IMG/VR virus record: IMGVR_UViG_3300047277_000010
Coordinates: 1 to 39,451 of that record
Length of the DNA stretch: 39,451 nucleotides
Strand: one strand, 5' to 3'
Origin: a virus
The notes below the pieces were generated by a model. It saw only the letters and a program-made list of their open reading frames with translations. It was not told the DNA's origin and searched no databases. This document shows positions 14,302-22,362 of the stretch, piece by piece. The first letter of the stretch is position 1; every line of letters begins with the position of its first letter. A program made the position numbers and the translations under genes.

Positions 14302-15099
14302 TTACATTTCCCCGACATAGTTAGCAACAGCAGGCATATCTCCTTTAAAGTGATATGTACCGATATGACTAGTACGCATCCAAGGACACAACCAAATTTC
14401 ACCACCCATATTACGCCAATACTGACAGAACATATAATCTTCACTTAAATATCGTTCAGATTTTTCATCAATGATTGTATCGAAATAAGCATGAATATAT
14501 CGTGTACCATCAAAGTTCGCTTGACCAACATGATCAGGTTTATATCTTAATTTAGGATATGCTCTTTCGAATTTAGGAAAGACTTCTCTATTGATTAGCA
14601 TAAAACCAGTACCAATCTCTAATACTTCTAATGGTTCGGTAACAGAAAACTGATCGGTACCTTTTACAGGATTAAATACAAAATCACCAACTAAATTTTC
14701 CAACACTTCTACAGGAATATTAGGATTTTTATCCATGGCAGTTTTAACAGAACGCCATTTGATTGCTTTTTTAGGATAAGGAGCACCGATGATATCTTTA
14801 TCTAGTGCCAATAAGGTTATCACATCTTTAGGTTCAAAGTGTACATCAGAATCAATAAACAACATATGTGTACATTCTGATCGATGTAAGAATTCATCAA
14901 CCAGATAATTTCTAGCTCTGGTAATTAAACTTTCATTAAACAGGAATGAGAATTTAACCTCAATACCATACTGCATACATAAACCTTGTAAATCCAAACA
15001 AGATTTCATATAAAGTCCATGGTTCATACCACCATACATCGGGGTAGCTACAAACAAACTTTTCTTTTGCAATTCATCTTTCTTTATTGATATTTCCAC
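14302..15099 (-). CDS. Glycosyltransferase-like protein (GT-A fold)
   Basis: A 265-residue protein. FVATPMYGGMNHGLYMKSCL starts the fold, FLFNESLITRARNYLVDEFL follows, and HMLFIDSDVHFEP carries the D-S-D metal motif (83-85). LLALDKDIIGAPYPKK and IGTGFMLINREVF continue the family pattern, and SEDYMFCQYWRNMGGEIWLC is the acceptor-side segment. This type is frequent in T4-like phages of aquatic bacteria. The donor and acceptor are unknown. It has its own consensus sigma70-type promoter, so it is likely an early gene. That favours action on host glycans or phage DNA over late virion decoration, though this is inference. Confidence 0.75.
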   Translation of the reverse strand: MEISIKKDELQKKSLFVATPMYGGMNHGLYMKSCLDLQGLCMQYGIEVKFSFLFNESLITRARNYLVDEFLHRSECTHMLFIDSDVHFEPKDVITLLALDKDIIGAPYPKKAIKWRSVKTAMDKNPNIPVEVLENLVGDFVFNPVKGTDQFSVTEPLEVLEIGTGFMLINREVFPKFERAYPKLRYKPDHVGQANFDGTRYIHAYFDTIIDEKSERYLSEDYMFCQYWRNMGGEIWLCPWMRTSHIGTYHFKGDMPAVANYVGEM

Positions 15100-15128
15100 T
15101 TCAATTCCTCATTTATCATTAAGTTGTT

Positions 15129-15157
15129 ATTATACATCATTATGTATATATTGTCAA
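15129..15157 (-). promoter_or_regulatory. Sigma70-type promoter for the glycosyltransferase
   Basis: Minus-strand TTGACA (15157-15152), 17-nt spacer, TATAAT (15134-15129), a perfect consensus 30 nt before the start codon, in the 61-nt gap after the DUF4338-like gene. Confidence 0.9.
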
Positions 15158-15160
15158 GAG

Positions 15161-16432
15161 TTATCTTCCAATTTGTGGTAGATATTTCTCTTTAGCTTCT
15201 TCAAAGTCTTTCATAAAAATTAAATCATCGTAAAATAGATTTTCATATGATACAGTTTTCTTTTTCTTAAGCATCGAAATTCTACCCTTTGCATATTTTG
15301 TTTTCCAAATATTTGATAATGCTTCACAACTGGTGTCGAATGATTTTACCAACATATCTTCTTCAACATCCTTTCTTAAATAATCACAAGTATTATCATA
15401 TAAAGGTGAAAAGTATATACCTCGTTGATGATCAGCTTTGGTCAAGTCTTTTGCTATATTTAATTTAGAGTATAGAAAACTCAATGTTCTATTTTTATGA
15501 TCACGTTTCAATGGCAAACCTTGAGGGTTTTTAGCACACCACCATTCAAAATATTTCTGTGTGTAGTTCTCTTTGACCCATTCGTATGCCATATTTCTTG
15601 TTTTTCTATCGGGTTCAAATGCTACAGAACCAGACGAAAATCCCATCTTTTGCCAATGTTCCAGACCATCATATTGTGATAATCCATTGGTTTTGGTCTT
15701 ACCATATAATGATGTAGTTGTTACACCAACCAAAACATCACCATAACGTTCTTTCCAATCTCGTTGAACTGTATCAGATAAACACAATAACGCTAACAAT
15801 TTACCACCCATATAGTTGAATCCTAATGGTTGTAGTGGTACAATAGTTGAACCGATTGCTGTGTGATTGATCATACCTTGTTGTGTTTTTATATCTCTAG
15901 ACCAACCGATATATGTATCTCTTGGTGTTAAATCTAAAAAGTCTGATGATATACAAATAACACCAAGATATTTACCAGTAACTTCATCTTCTGCGGTGTA
16001 AAACAAATTTCTACCAATGTTGGAATTATTCTTCATGGTGGAAGAAAAAGTTCTTATGGCATTCCAAGTTTCAGCAAGTTCACCATTATGTAGTTTCAAT
16101 ACAGGTTTAAGTTTTTCATAATCATCAGGTTCAGTAGGCATCCAAAAATTAGACCTAACTTTATCGACCAATTTATTTTTCAAGGTGTCGACCATTTGAA
16201 GTTCACTACCCCATAAGGTACTAACTTCTTGTGTGGGATATCGTTCTTTAATTTCACACCATTTTTGATATAATGTATATTCACGAACATCCATAGCCGA
16301 AGCGTATGTTAAATCGGCTATCAATTGATCCTTTAATTCATCGGTATCTATATGATTAAATGTAGATGGATCATTTTCAGATTGCCATTGTTTCCACTGT
16401 TCTTCCACAAACCCATCGGGTAATTTCGCCAT
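15161..16432 (-). CDS. DUF4338 (DruA-type) family protein, copy B
   Basis: A 423-residue paralogue of the protein at 3251-4366. It has the same motif order: IGRNLFYTAEDE (139-150), YLGVICISSDFLDL, GFNYMGGKLLALL (204-216), TTTSLYG (238-244) and QYDGLEHW (253-260). It has an additional N-terminal helical region of about 45 residues and a Lys-rich C-terminus. The core matches the DUF4338 pattern, whose best-known member is DruA of the Druantia defence system. Biochemical activity is not established. It lies 12 nt after gene 46 and just before a promoter for the next unit. Linkage to the gp46/gp47 nuclease genes hints at DNA processing, which is inference. Confidence 0.6.
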   Translation of the reverse strand: MAKLPDGFVEEQWKQWQSENDPSTFNHIDTDELKDQLIADLTYASAMDVREYTLYQKWCEIKERYPTQEVSTLWGSELQMVDTLKNKLVDKVRSNFWMPTEPDDYEKLKPVLKLHNGELAETWNAIRTFSSTMKNNSNIGRNLFYTAEDEVTGKYLGVICISSDFLDLTPRDTYIGWSRDIKTQQGMINHTAIGSTIVPLQPLGFNYMGGKLLALLCLSDTVQRDWKERYGDVLVGVTTTSLYGKTKTNGLSQYDGLEHWQKMGFSSGSVAFEPDRKTRNMAYEWVKENYTQKYFEWWCAKNPQGLPLKRDHKNRTLSFLYSKLNIAKDLTKADHQRGIYFSPLYDNTCDYLRKDVEEDMLVKSFDTSCEALSNIWKTKYAKGRISMLKKKKTVSYENLFYDDLIFMKDFEEAKEKYLPQIGR

Positions 16433-16444
16433 TATATAATCCTA

Positions 16445-18163
16445 TTAATTTTTAGCAATTCTTGAAAAATTACCATGTTTTTCAAATTTAATTATCGATC
16501 TAAATCTATCAAATAATTGGTCACCTCTATGACTTATAACAAATAAATTGGTTTCACCATCAAATTCATTAAAAATGGTGAATAGATTTTCCATCGAACT
16601 TTCATCCAAACTACTATCAAATATTTCATCCAATATCAGTAAATTGGTATTGGTCGAATTTTTCAATTTAGCTACTTGTCGCCAAGTCAAAAGCAATGCC
16701 AAATCTATTTTCTGTTTTTCGCCTTCCGAGAAATTGGAATACTTAAAGTCATCCCGATGTCTGGATTTTATGGTTTCATCAAAATTTTCATCTATGTTAA
16801 AATTTACAAAGAAATCCATCGATGACAAATACTTATTAATGAGTTTGTTCATCACCGGTAAATATTGTTTGATAATTCTAGTTTTGATACCAGTATCTTT
16901 CAATAAATTCGAAGCATATTCATAATATTGTTTCTCATTGGACAATCTTTCTTGTTCATCCATTATAGTTTTCAACTGTTCAACCATCAATATAAGATTT
17001 TCATTCTCATGTTCAATGGTATCTTTTCTTGTTGATAAAGCAGTAATTTCTTTGTTTATTTTGCTGATGTATTGATTAACAGCTGATATGGTGGAATTGT
17101 TCTTTATAAGTTCGTTGTTATGTCCAGTAATATTTTTACTGATATTATGTATTTCAGTTAACCTAGCATTTAACCTTGATATTTCACCAGAAACTTCAGT
17201 TATACCATTATGTATTTGTGTACGTTTAGTTAATTTATCGGAAACTTGGTTGGACTTAAAATCTAAATCTAGTATTTGACGACATGTTGGACAATCATCG
17301 TTCTGTTCATAAAAAGCAACATCTTTATCTATCTTCTTGATACTTGCTTCTAATTTAGACTCCAACTGGATCATTTTTTTAGATTTGCTTTCAACACTAA
17401 GTTTATCCGAAATCTTTTGTTGAAGTATATCTATGTGCTTCTGGATGATAACAACATCAGCAGATAGATGTTCATTCTGTAATTGAGAAGTTGCAATTTC
17501 ATCCAACTTTCGTTTAATTTCTTCATCATTATGTTTTTTATGTTCATCGATATTTTGTTTTTGTAGTTTAATTTTTTCACTAGTGATGTTTAATTCATAT
17601 TTGTTGTTGGTTGTAGCATCTTTAATACCCGATATTTTCTCCTTAACCAGATTGTTCATCGATGAAAAGATTTGTATATCTAACAGGTCTTCAATAATAG
17701 ATCGTCTATCGGCAGCAGATAATTGCATAAAGGGTACAAAAGAAGCTGAACCAAGTATAACGACCTGTGTGAATGATTTAAAGTTTAATTTCAGAATTAC
17801 TTTTTCCAAATATTCTTGATAATCTTTTGCTTTAGCGTCCTGATTAAGCAATAAATCATTACAATAAATTTCAAAAATATTAGGTTTGATACCACGAATG
17901 ATGCGATAATTCTTGGTCCCTATGGAGAATTCAACTTCGACCAAACCATCGGAAAGATTTATACTATTTAACAGATTGGGTTTATTGATTTTTCTGAATG
18001 GTTTACCAAACAGAGCGAAACACAACGCATCCAACATTGTCGATTTGCCCGCACCGTTATTACCAACAATTAAGGTATTATTGGAAGAATTCAGTTTTAT
18101 TTCAGTAAATGTATTACCGGTACTTAATATGTTTTTATATCTCAATACACTAAAATTAATCAT
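16445..18163 (-). CDS. 46: Recombination endonuclease subunit gp46 (Rad50-like)
   Basis: A 572-residue SMC-type ATPase. With gp47 it forms the complex that resects DNA ends and degrades host DNA. It shows Walker A GNNGAGKST (34-42), a long coiled coil broken by the zinc hook CPTCRQ near the middle, the ABC signature FSEGEKQKIDLALL, Walker B LLILDEIFDSSLD and the FVISHRGD switch histidine. Length matches T4 gp46 (560). The start overlaps the gp47 stop by four bases, giving translational coupling of the two subunits. Confidence 0.97.
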   Translation of the reverse strand: MINFSVLRYKNILSTGNTFTEIKLNSSNNTLIVGNNGAGKSTMLDALCFALFGKPFRKINKPNLLNSINLSDGLVEVEFSIGTKNYRIIRGIKPNIFEIYCNDLLLNQDAKAKDYQEYLEKVILKLNFKSFTQVVILGSASFVPFMQLSAADRRSIIEDLLDIQIFSSMNNLVKEKISGIKDATTNNKYELNITSEKIKLQKQNIDEHKKHNDEEIKRKLDEIATSQLQNEHLSADVVIIQKHIDILQQKISDKLSVESKSKKMIQLESKLEASIKKIDKDVAFYEQNDDCPTCRQILDLDFKSNQVSDKLTKRTQIHNGITEVSGEISRLNARLTEIHNISKNITGHNNELIKNNSTISAVNQYISKINKEITALSTRKDTIEHENENLILMVEQLKTIMDEQERLSNEKQYYEYASNLLKDTGIKTRIIKQYLPVMNKLINKYLSSMDFFVNFNIDENFDETIKSRHRDDFKYSNFSEGEKQKIDLALLLTWRQVAKLKNSTNTNLLILDEIFDSSLDESSMENLFTIFNEFDGETNLFVISHRGDQLFDRFRSIIKFEKHGNFSRIAKN

Positions 18164-19218
18164 ACTCTTTCACTATTCAACGCTTCAACATATATTTCAT
18201 GTAATATACCCTTTAATCGGTTGTTATCGATATTATCTTCTTGTACAGCATCAACAAATTTATTAAGAATTGTTAATGTGTCTTCCGATTGAGTAATTAT
18301 ATCATCATTACCGGTTTCTGTCAAGTCAATTATATCTTCAACAATGGTAACGTCAGCTGGATTATAACTGTAAAGATATTCCATAAATTTATCAAAGGCG
18401 TACGGATTAGTTTTATGTAATACGATTACCTTAACATATCTGTTGGTATACTTTAAAAAGTCATAAGGTTCAGAATCCTGAACACTATCATCATATATGA
18501 CCTTAAAGAACATATCATTGGGATTAGGAACAAATGTTAGTTCAAAATTTTGAACATCATATAAGTGAAATCCTCGGACATCTTCATAATCAGACCATGT
18601 TAATTGGTATGGGTTGCCAAGATAGAATATACCATCCGCACTCGATTTATGGTGATAATGTCCAGAAAATGTATTAATGAATTTTCTAAAGATTGAACGT
18701 TCCAGTCCCTCAGATGACATACCTCTATACATTGCAAATCCAGCAATCTCAAAATGTCCCATACAGATTGTTGCTGGTGTGTTTTTGATTTCATATAGAC
18801 AATCTTTATGATTATCCGCACATATCCACGGTATCATACAAATAGGTTGGTCCTCAACAATGATGGTTTGAGGTATATCTATTACATGGACATTGGAGTA
18901 TTGTTTGAGCAGTAAGTCAACAGAATTTACAACATCACTATTCTTAAAGTATGTGTCATGGTTGCCAGCTAACATATGCACTTGTATACCAAGTTCTTCC
19001 AGTCGATCAAAGAACATTTCCTTGGACCGTCTTAGTGTTAGGAAGTTTACATATTTCCTACGATCAAATGTATCACCAAGCATTAATACTGTTGTTATAT
19101 TGTTTTCTATTAATGTTGGAAAGAACGTATCATCATAGAATTTTTGATAGTAGTCTAGGAATGAAACACTATCATTCCTAGCTCCAAAGTGGTTGTCGGT
19201 TATAATTGCAATTGTCAT
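18160..19218 (-). CDS. 47: Recombination endonuclease subunit gp47 (Mre11-like)
   Basis: A 352-residue metallophosphoesterase nuclease, partner of gp46. All phosphoesterase motifs are present in order: ITDNHFGARND, LGDTFDRRKYVN, MLAGNHDTYFKN, CMGHFEIAG and SGHYHHKS. Length is close to T4 (339). It begins with ATG 19218, preceded by a GGAG site. A sigma70-type promoter (TTGCCA, 17 nt, TATAAT) lies immediately upstream in the gap after gp55. It probably leads the 47-46-DUF4338 transcript. Confidence 0.97.
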   Translation of the reverse strand: MTIAIITDNHFGARNDSVSFLDYYQKFYDDTFFPTLIENNITTVLMLGDTFDRRKYVNFLTLRRSKEMFFDRLEELGIQVHMLAGNHDTYFKNSDVVNSVDLLLKQYSNVHVIDIPQTIIVEDQPICMIPWICADNHKDCLYEIKNTPATICMGHFEIAGFAMYRGMSSEGLERSIFRKFINTFSGHYHHKSSADGIFYLGNPYQLTWSDYEDVRGFHLYDVQNFELTFVPNPNDMFFKVIYDDSVQDSEPYDFLKYTNRYVKVIVLHKTNPYAFDKFMEYLYSYNPADVTIVEDIIDLTETGNDDIITQSEDTLTILNKFVDAVQEDNIDNNRLKGILHEIYVEALNSERV

Positions 19219-19245
19219 ATGTACTCCATAATATAATATGGACTA

Positions 19246-19274
19246 ATTATATCACACAATATCTAAATTGGCAA
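19246..19274 (-). promoter_or_regulatory. Sigma70-type promoter for genes 47-46
   Basis: Minus-strand TTGCCA (19274-19269), 17-nt spacer, TATAAT (19251-19246). The -35 box lies in the last codons of gp55, and the -10 ends 28 nt before the gp47 start. Confidence 0.8.
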
Positions 19275-19830
19275 GCGTAATTTCTTCTTCGGTGTCTATA
19301 AATTTATCCAGGCCTTTTTGTTTCTTGACAATAACCTTTTTATTTTCCAACACCTTCTCAAAGGTTTCTATAAACTTGGATAGATTATCATATATCTCGA
19401 ATTGTACACCATTATCACCGAACTCCAACATTTCTTGTTCAGCATCAAACCCGAACTTGGTTGCAGATTTATATTTGATATATTGGTGCGTTTTTTCTTT
19501 GTGTATTCTTCTTAGAAATGCATAATAAATTATCTGTGTGAAGTATGCGAATGGATTTTTGGATTTATCGGGATTAAAATTTCGGTAATACATCAAACAG
19601 TTTTCAATACCATCAGAGATCATTTCGTCACGGTAGGTGTAGTTCATGAAATTTGGTTTATGTGATAAACCTTCTGCGATTTTCATAAAACATTCGGCAA
19701 TATAGCTAGGTAACATCGGTTCTGGCAAATCTTTTTGCTTAGTTTCATGACAATTTTTGGTGTGTTCAATAAGGGCTTCAAGGAAGTCTACGTTATTAAC
19801 ATAATCTTTTCTGACCTTTTTTTCTTTCAT
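19252..19830 (-). CDS. 55: Late-transcription sigma factor gp55
   Basis: A 192-residue homologue of T4 gp55, the divergent sigma factor that directs host RNA polymerase to TATAAATA late promoters when linked to the gp45 clamp. SYIAECFMKIAEGLSHKPNF, TYRDEMISDGIENCLMYYRN and KNPFAYFTQIIYYAFLRRIH correspond to the sigma region 2 core that melts the -10 element. Length matches T4 (185). Many copies of its expected target are found upstream of structural genes in this window. The intergenic repeat R1 lies directly upstream, beginning 25 nt before the start codon. Confidence 0.95.
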   Translation of the reverse strand: MKEKKVRKDYVNNVDFLEALIEHTKNCHETKQKDLPEPMLPSYIAECFMKIAEGLSHKPNFMNYTYRDEMISDGIENCLMYYRNFNPDKSKNPFAYFTQIIYYAFLRRIHKEKTHQYIKYKSATKFGFDAEQEMLEFGDNGVQFEIYDNLSKFIETFEKVLENKKVIVKKQKGLDKFIDTEEEITLANLDIV

Positions 19831-19861
19831 AATATATTCTCGATTTATTTTCGTTTAGGGC

Positions 19862-19891
19862 TTGCCAAGGTTATGGTATTAGTGTTATAAT
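19862..19891 (+). promoter_or_regulatory. Plus-strand sigma70-type promoter in R1
   Basis: TTGCCA (19862-19867), 18-nt spacer, TATAAT (19886-19891), directed opposite to all the genes. The same boxes and spacing occur in repeat R2. TTGCCA is also used by the gp47 promoter of this phage, which supports function. Confidence 0.7.
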
Positions 19892-19896
19892 GCTAT

Positions 19897-20013
19897 TACA
19901 CCAAACCTGCTTTGGAACTTATCTAGTTAAACATTATATAAAACATGGTGTTCTGGAGTGAAACGACAGCACGAAGTGTAATATAATTGCTCCGCAATGT
20001 CGCTTCGCTCCAA
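19897..20013 (+). ncRNA. Candidate structured small RNA from R1
   Basis: Downstream of the plus-strand promoter, CACCA (19899-19903) can pair with TGGTG, and GGAGTGAAACGACA (from 19955) can pair with TGTCGCTTCGCTCC (19998-20011). The long stem encloses two small hairpins: CAC-GAA-GTG and ATTGC-TCC-GCAAT. The same architecture is kept in R2 despite sequence changes. No T-tract follows, so the 3' end is unclear. Transcript existence is inferred. Confidence 0.5.
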
Positions 20014-20018
20014 ACAAA

Positions 20019-20378
20019 CTAGTGTAATTTCTTCTTTCCTAATTTAGCTGTATCAAATGCGGCTATTACTTCTTCTATGCTAGTTTGTTCTGTATCATAA
20101 TTCTTTGTATCCATAATTAAAGATTCTATGTTGTTTTGGTAGAACTCCGCAAGAGTTTCACTAGGATCAAATATACATAACACATTCGCATCGGATATGG
20201 TGGTTTCATTTTGTTTTACTATATCAATTGGTATCCAGTGTTGCATAACCAGTTCAGGTTCATCCTCCTCATAATCTAAAAATACCACCATCGGATTCTT
20301 TACAACATTAATTCCCGACATATGCGTGTGTTCACATATAATATCCAAACCATCTTGTAATCTAATAATCTTAATCAT
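20019..20378 (-). CDS. Small Sm-like-fold candidate protein, copy 2
   Basis: A 119-residue protein beginning MIKIIRLQDGLDIICEHTHM, with VVKNPMVVFLDYEED, an HWIPIDIV strand and a C-terminal FDPSETLAEFYQNNIE helix. The order of an L-x-x-G-x-D strand, an NP turn, an x-x-P strand and a C-terminal helix parallels the 102-residue protein at 9814-10122. I take the two as diverged paralogues with a small beta-barrel. Function is unknown and RNA binding would be speculative. Its start overlaps the uvsW stop by four bases. Its 3' end lies six bases from repeat R1, whose plus-strand transcript would run antisense to it. Confidence 0.75.
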   Translation of the reverse strand: MIKIIRLQDGLDIICEHTHMSGINVVKNPMVVFLDYEEDEPELVMQHWIPIDIVKQNETTISDANVLCIFDPSETLAEFYQNNIESLIMDTKNYDTEQTSIEEVIAAFDTAKLGKKKLH

Positions 20379-21874
20379 TTCAGTCCTATTTTATATAATT
20401 TAAATTTAAACTTTTCTTCGGTGTAGATTTTAGTTCTTTCCATAAAATGTTTCAAGGTGAAATTAACATGCTTATTATGGCGAATATCATCTGCTATATC
20501 ATATAAGGTTGCTTTAGTTTTGCCTTCGGATTGTCTTAATCCTCTACCAATACTTTGTAAATTCCTTACACGACTTTTACTAGGTGATGCAAAAATAATA
20601 TTATGTAAATTTCGTATATTAACACCGGTGGAATACACACCAAATGAAGCGACAATAATAGCATTAGATTCTTCTTCAACAATCTTTCTAATATTTTCTC
20701 GATCATCGGTTGCTGTTCCTCCATGAACAAAGAACACTTTTCTATCACCTATCTGTTTCGAGTTCTTAATAAGATTATACAGGATTTTACCATGTTTGTC
20801 AACCAGTTGGAATAAAACTAGTGTATTATTATTCATACTAACCGCTAAATTTTTTATAAAGTTATTACGGAGTTCATTAGTAATAATATATTCAATCTCC
20901 TCTTGATAGGTACAGCTCTTCATAAGATTACACACTTCATCACTATGCTTTAATACAAGACATTTGATATTGAAGTCTACAAGTTCCTTTTTATCAATCA
21001 GTTCCTTGGTCGATATAACCTTCTTGACAGTTCCAAATAAACCTTCCAGCACCAATTTATGTGTTTTCATACCGGATAAGGTACCTGTCAATCCTATTCG
21101 GTATTTTGTTTCTGATAATTTTTCCATAATATCTCTTATGGAATTGGCTTGAGCTAAATGCACTTCATCACAAATAACATAGTCGAATTGATCAAAATAT
21201 TCTTTATCTTGTTTGAATATTGATTGCCAAGTGGATATTGTTAAGTTCTTATTAGTCTCCTTAGATTGACCTTGATAAATCTTATGCACATTATCATCAA
21301 CAACAAATCCATTTTCACTAGAGTAGTCTTCAAAATCTGAAAATAATTGTGATACCAGATTCACGGTGGGTACAATAATAAGACCTCGTAGTTCTTGGTA
21401 TTCCAATAATTGACGGAATATAAGGTAGATTATAAGACTTTTACCTGATGCCGTAGGAGATAATAACAGAGCTCTGCGTTTCTGCATAGCGTGTACAAAT
21501 GCTTCTATTTGGTGTTCTCGCACATCAATGGGATTGCCACGGGAATGTAGTTTAAGTTCGGTGAAGAATTCCTTAGCTAATTTTACGGAGAACGCATCTT
21601 CTAGGTCTGGTCGGGTATGGTCATATTCAAAGGTATAATCTCTTGATTGACAAAATTCTTCTATGTATGGTATTAGACCAAGATACAATAGATTTGTTTG
21701 TAGGTTCAATAATCTAATTTTTCCATCCCAGATTTTATTTCGGTATGCGGGAACAAAGGTATATCCTGGAACAAAAAAGGTTAGAAAATCCGATAGTTCT
21801 TGTGCTATAGCTCTATCACAGTGCACCTTGGCATAGACTTCATTCTTTTTAGAGATAATTACATTAGTTTCCAC
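20375..21874 (-). CDS. uvsW: UvsW superfamily 2 helicase
   Basis: A 499-residue homologue of T4 UvsW, the ATPase that remodels branched DNA and R-loops and shuts down origin replication in favour of recombination. After a 100-residue N-terminal domain come REHQIEAFVHAMQKRRALL, Walker A PTASGKS (140-146) and VICDEVHLAQA (DEVH box). GLTGTLSGMKTHKLVLEGLF, STGVNIRNLHNIIFASPSKS and SIGRGLRQSEGK (motif VI) follow. Length equals T4 UvsW (about 503). It overlaps uvsY by 11 nt and the small Sm-like gene by 4, forming a three-gene module. Confidence 0.96.
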   Translation of the reverse strand: METNVIISKKNEVYAKVHCDRAIAQELSDFLTFFVPGYTFVPAYRNKIWDGKIRLLNLQTNLLYLGLIPYIEEFCQSRDYTFEYDHTRPDLEDAFSVKLAKEFFTELKLHSRGNPIDVREHQIEAFVHAMQKRRALLLSPTASGKSLIIYLIFRQLLEYQELRGLIIVPTVNLVSQLFSDFEDYSSENGFVVDDNVHKIYQGQSKETNKNLTISTWQSIFKQDKEYFDQFDYVICDEVHLAQANSIRDIMEKLSETKYRIGLTGTLSGMKTHKLVLEGLFGTVKKVISTKELIDKKELVDFNIKCLVLKHSDEVCNLMKSCTYQEEIEYIITNELRNNFIKNLAVSMNNNTLVLFQLVDKHGKILYNLIKNSKQIGDRKVFFVHGGTATDDRENIRKIVEEESNAIIVASFGVYSTGVNIRNLHNIIFASPSKSRVRNLQSIGRGLRQSEGKTKATLYDIADDIRHNKHVNFTLKHFMERTKIYTEEKFKFKLYKIGLK

Positions 21875-22298
21875 TGATAAACCTTTCCCAGTCTATAAAT
21901 GACCTCAATTGCCAAGACCTTTGTTTTAGTTCACCCATGATAGATTCCACTACAGAAACGATTTCATCATGATATACCTTGCGTTCTAGTAATTTTATAA
22001 GGTGGCCATCTGCTTCCAAATAGGTATTAACATCCGATTTAAGTTTCAAATTAAATGGTTCCCAACCATGGAGTTCATAATCCTCCTGTGTAAACTTGCC
22101 TGTATAGTATTCCCACTTGATTTTGCGCATACGAGTGTAGTCGAAATGTGCTTTCTTGGATGCTAATTTATGTTTGACTAGGATGGAAAGGTATTTGTTG
22201 TGTAACTTAGGAATGTTGATTAATTCTTTACCGGGTTCCGTTTGATCCATTTCAGCATCAATTTCCCATAGGTCAAGAATTTGTTCTAGATTTTTCAT
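21864..22298 (-). CDS. uvsY: UvsY recombination mediator
   Basis: A 144-residue, helix-rich protein: NLEQILDLWEIDAEMDQTEP, KLHNKYLSILVKHKLASKKA, KIKWEYYTGKFTQEDYELHG and a C-terminal RSWQLRSFIDWERFISGN. The pattern and length match T4 UvsY (137). UvsY loads UvsX onto gp32-coated single strands. It leads the uvsY-uvsW-Sm-like module. Repeat R2 lies directly upstream, beginning 23 nt before the start, so any minus-strand leader of uvsY contains the complement of R2. No minus-strand sigma70 promoter is visible in that gap. Confidence 0.88.
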   Translation of the reverse strand: MKNLEQILDLWEIDAEMDQTEPGKELINIPKLHNKYLSILVKHKLASKKAHFDYTRMRKIKWEYYTGKFTQEDYELHGWEPFNLKLKSDVNTYLEADGHLIKLLERKVYHDEIVSVVESIMGELKQRSWQLRSFIDWERFISGN

Positions 22299-22327
22299 AA
22301 TATATCCTTCTTATTTTCAATTAGGGC

Positions 22328-22357
22328 TTGCCAAGAATATGGTTGTTGTGTTATAAT
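22328..22357 (+). promoter_or_regulatory. Plus-strand sigma70-type promoter in R2
   Basis: TTGCCA (22328-22333), 18-nt spacer, TATAAT (22352-22357), the same geometry as in R1 although the spacer sequence differs. It points away from uvsY towards the 3' end of the tube-like gene. Confidence 0.7.
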
Positions 22358-22362
22358 GCTTA

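Larger units (their letters stand above)
19855..20013 (+). repeat. Intergenic repeat R1 with plus-strand promoter and hairpins
   Basis: First copy of a repeat also present at 22321-22469. Shared blocks, in order, are TTAGGGCTTGCCAAG, GTTATAATGCT, CACCAAACCTGCTTT, TGGTGTT, CACGAAGTGTAA and the conserved GCAATGTCGCTTCGCTCCAA. It fills almost the whole gap between the Sm-like gene 3' end and the gp55 5' end. It encodes no credible protein. The conserved parts are the promoter and paired stems; the segments between them differ in sequence and length. Confidence 0.9.

Noticed and set aside
14301-14444. Hydrophobic N-terminal extension (signal-peptide-like) of the DUF5664-type protein
   Set aside because: It overlaps the 3' end of the glycosyltransferase gene in another frame. 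ATG 14300 has a good ribosome site and leaves a one-base gap, so the leader is an artefact.
19898-20018. R1/R2 hairpins as ordinary rho-independent terminators for the minus-strand genes
   Set aside because: No T-tract follows the stems on either strand. The conservation includes a full promoter and inner hairpins, which a terminator would not need.
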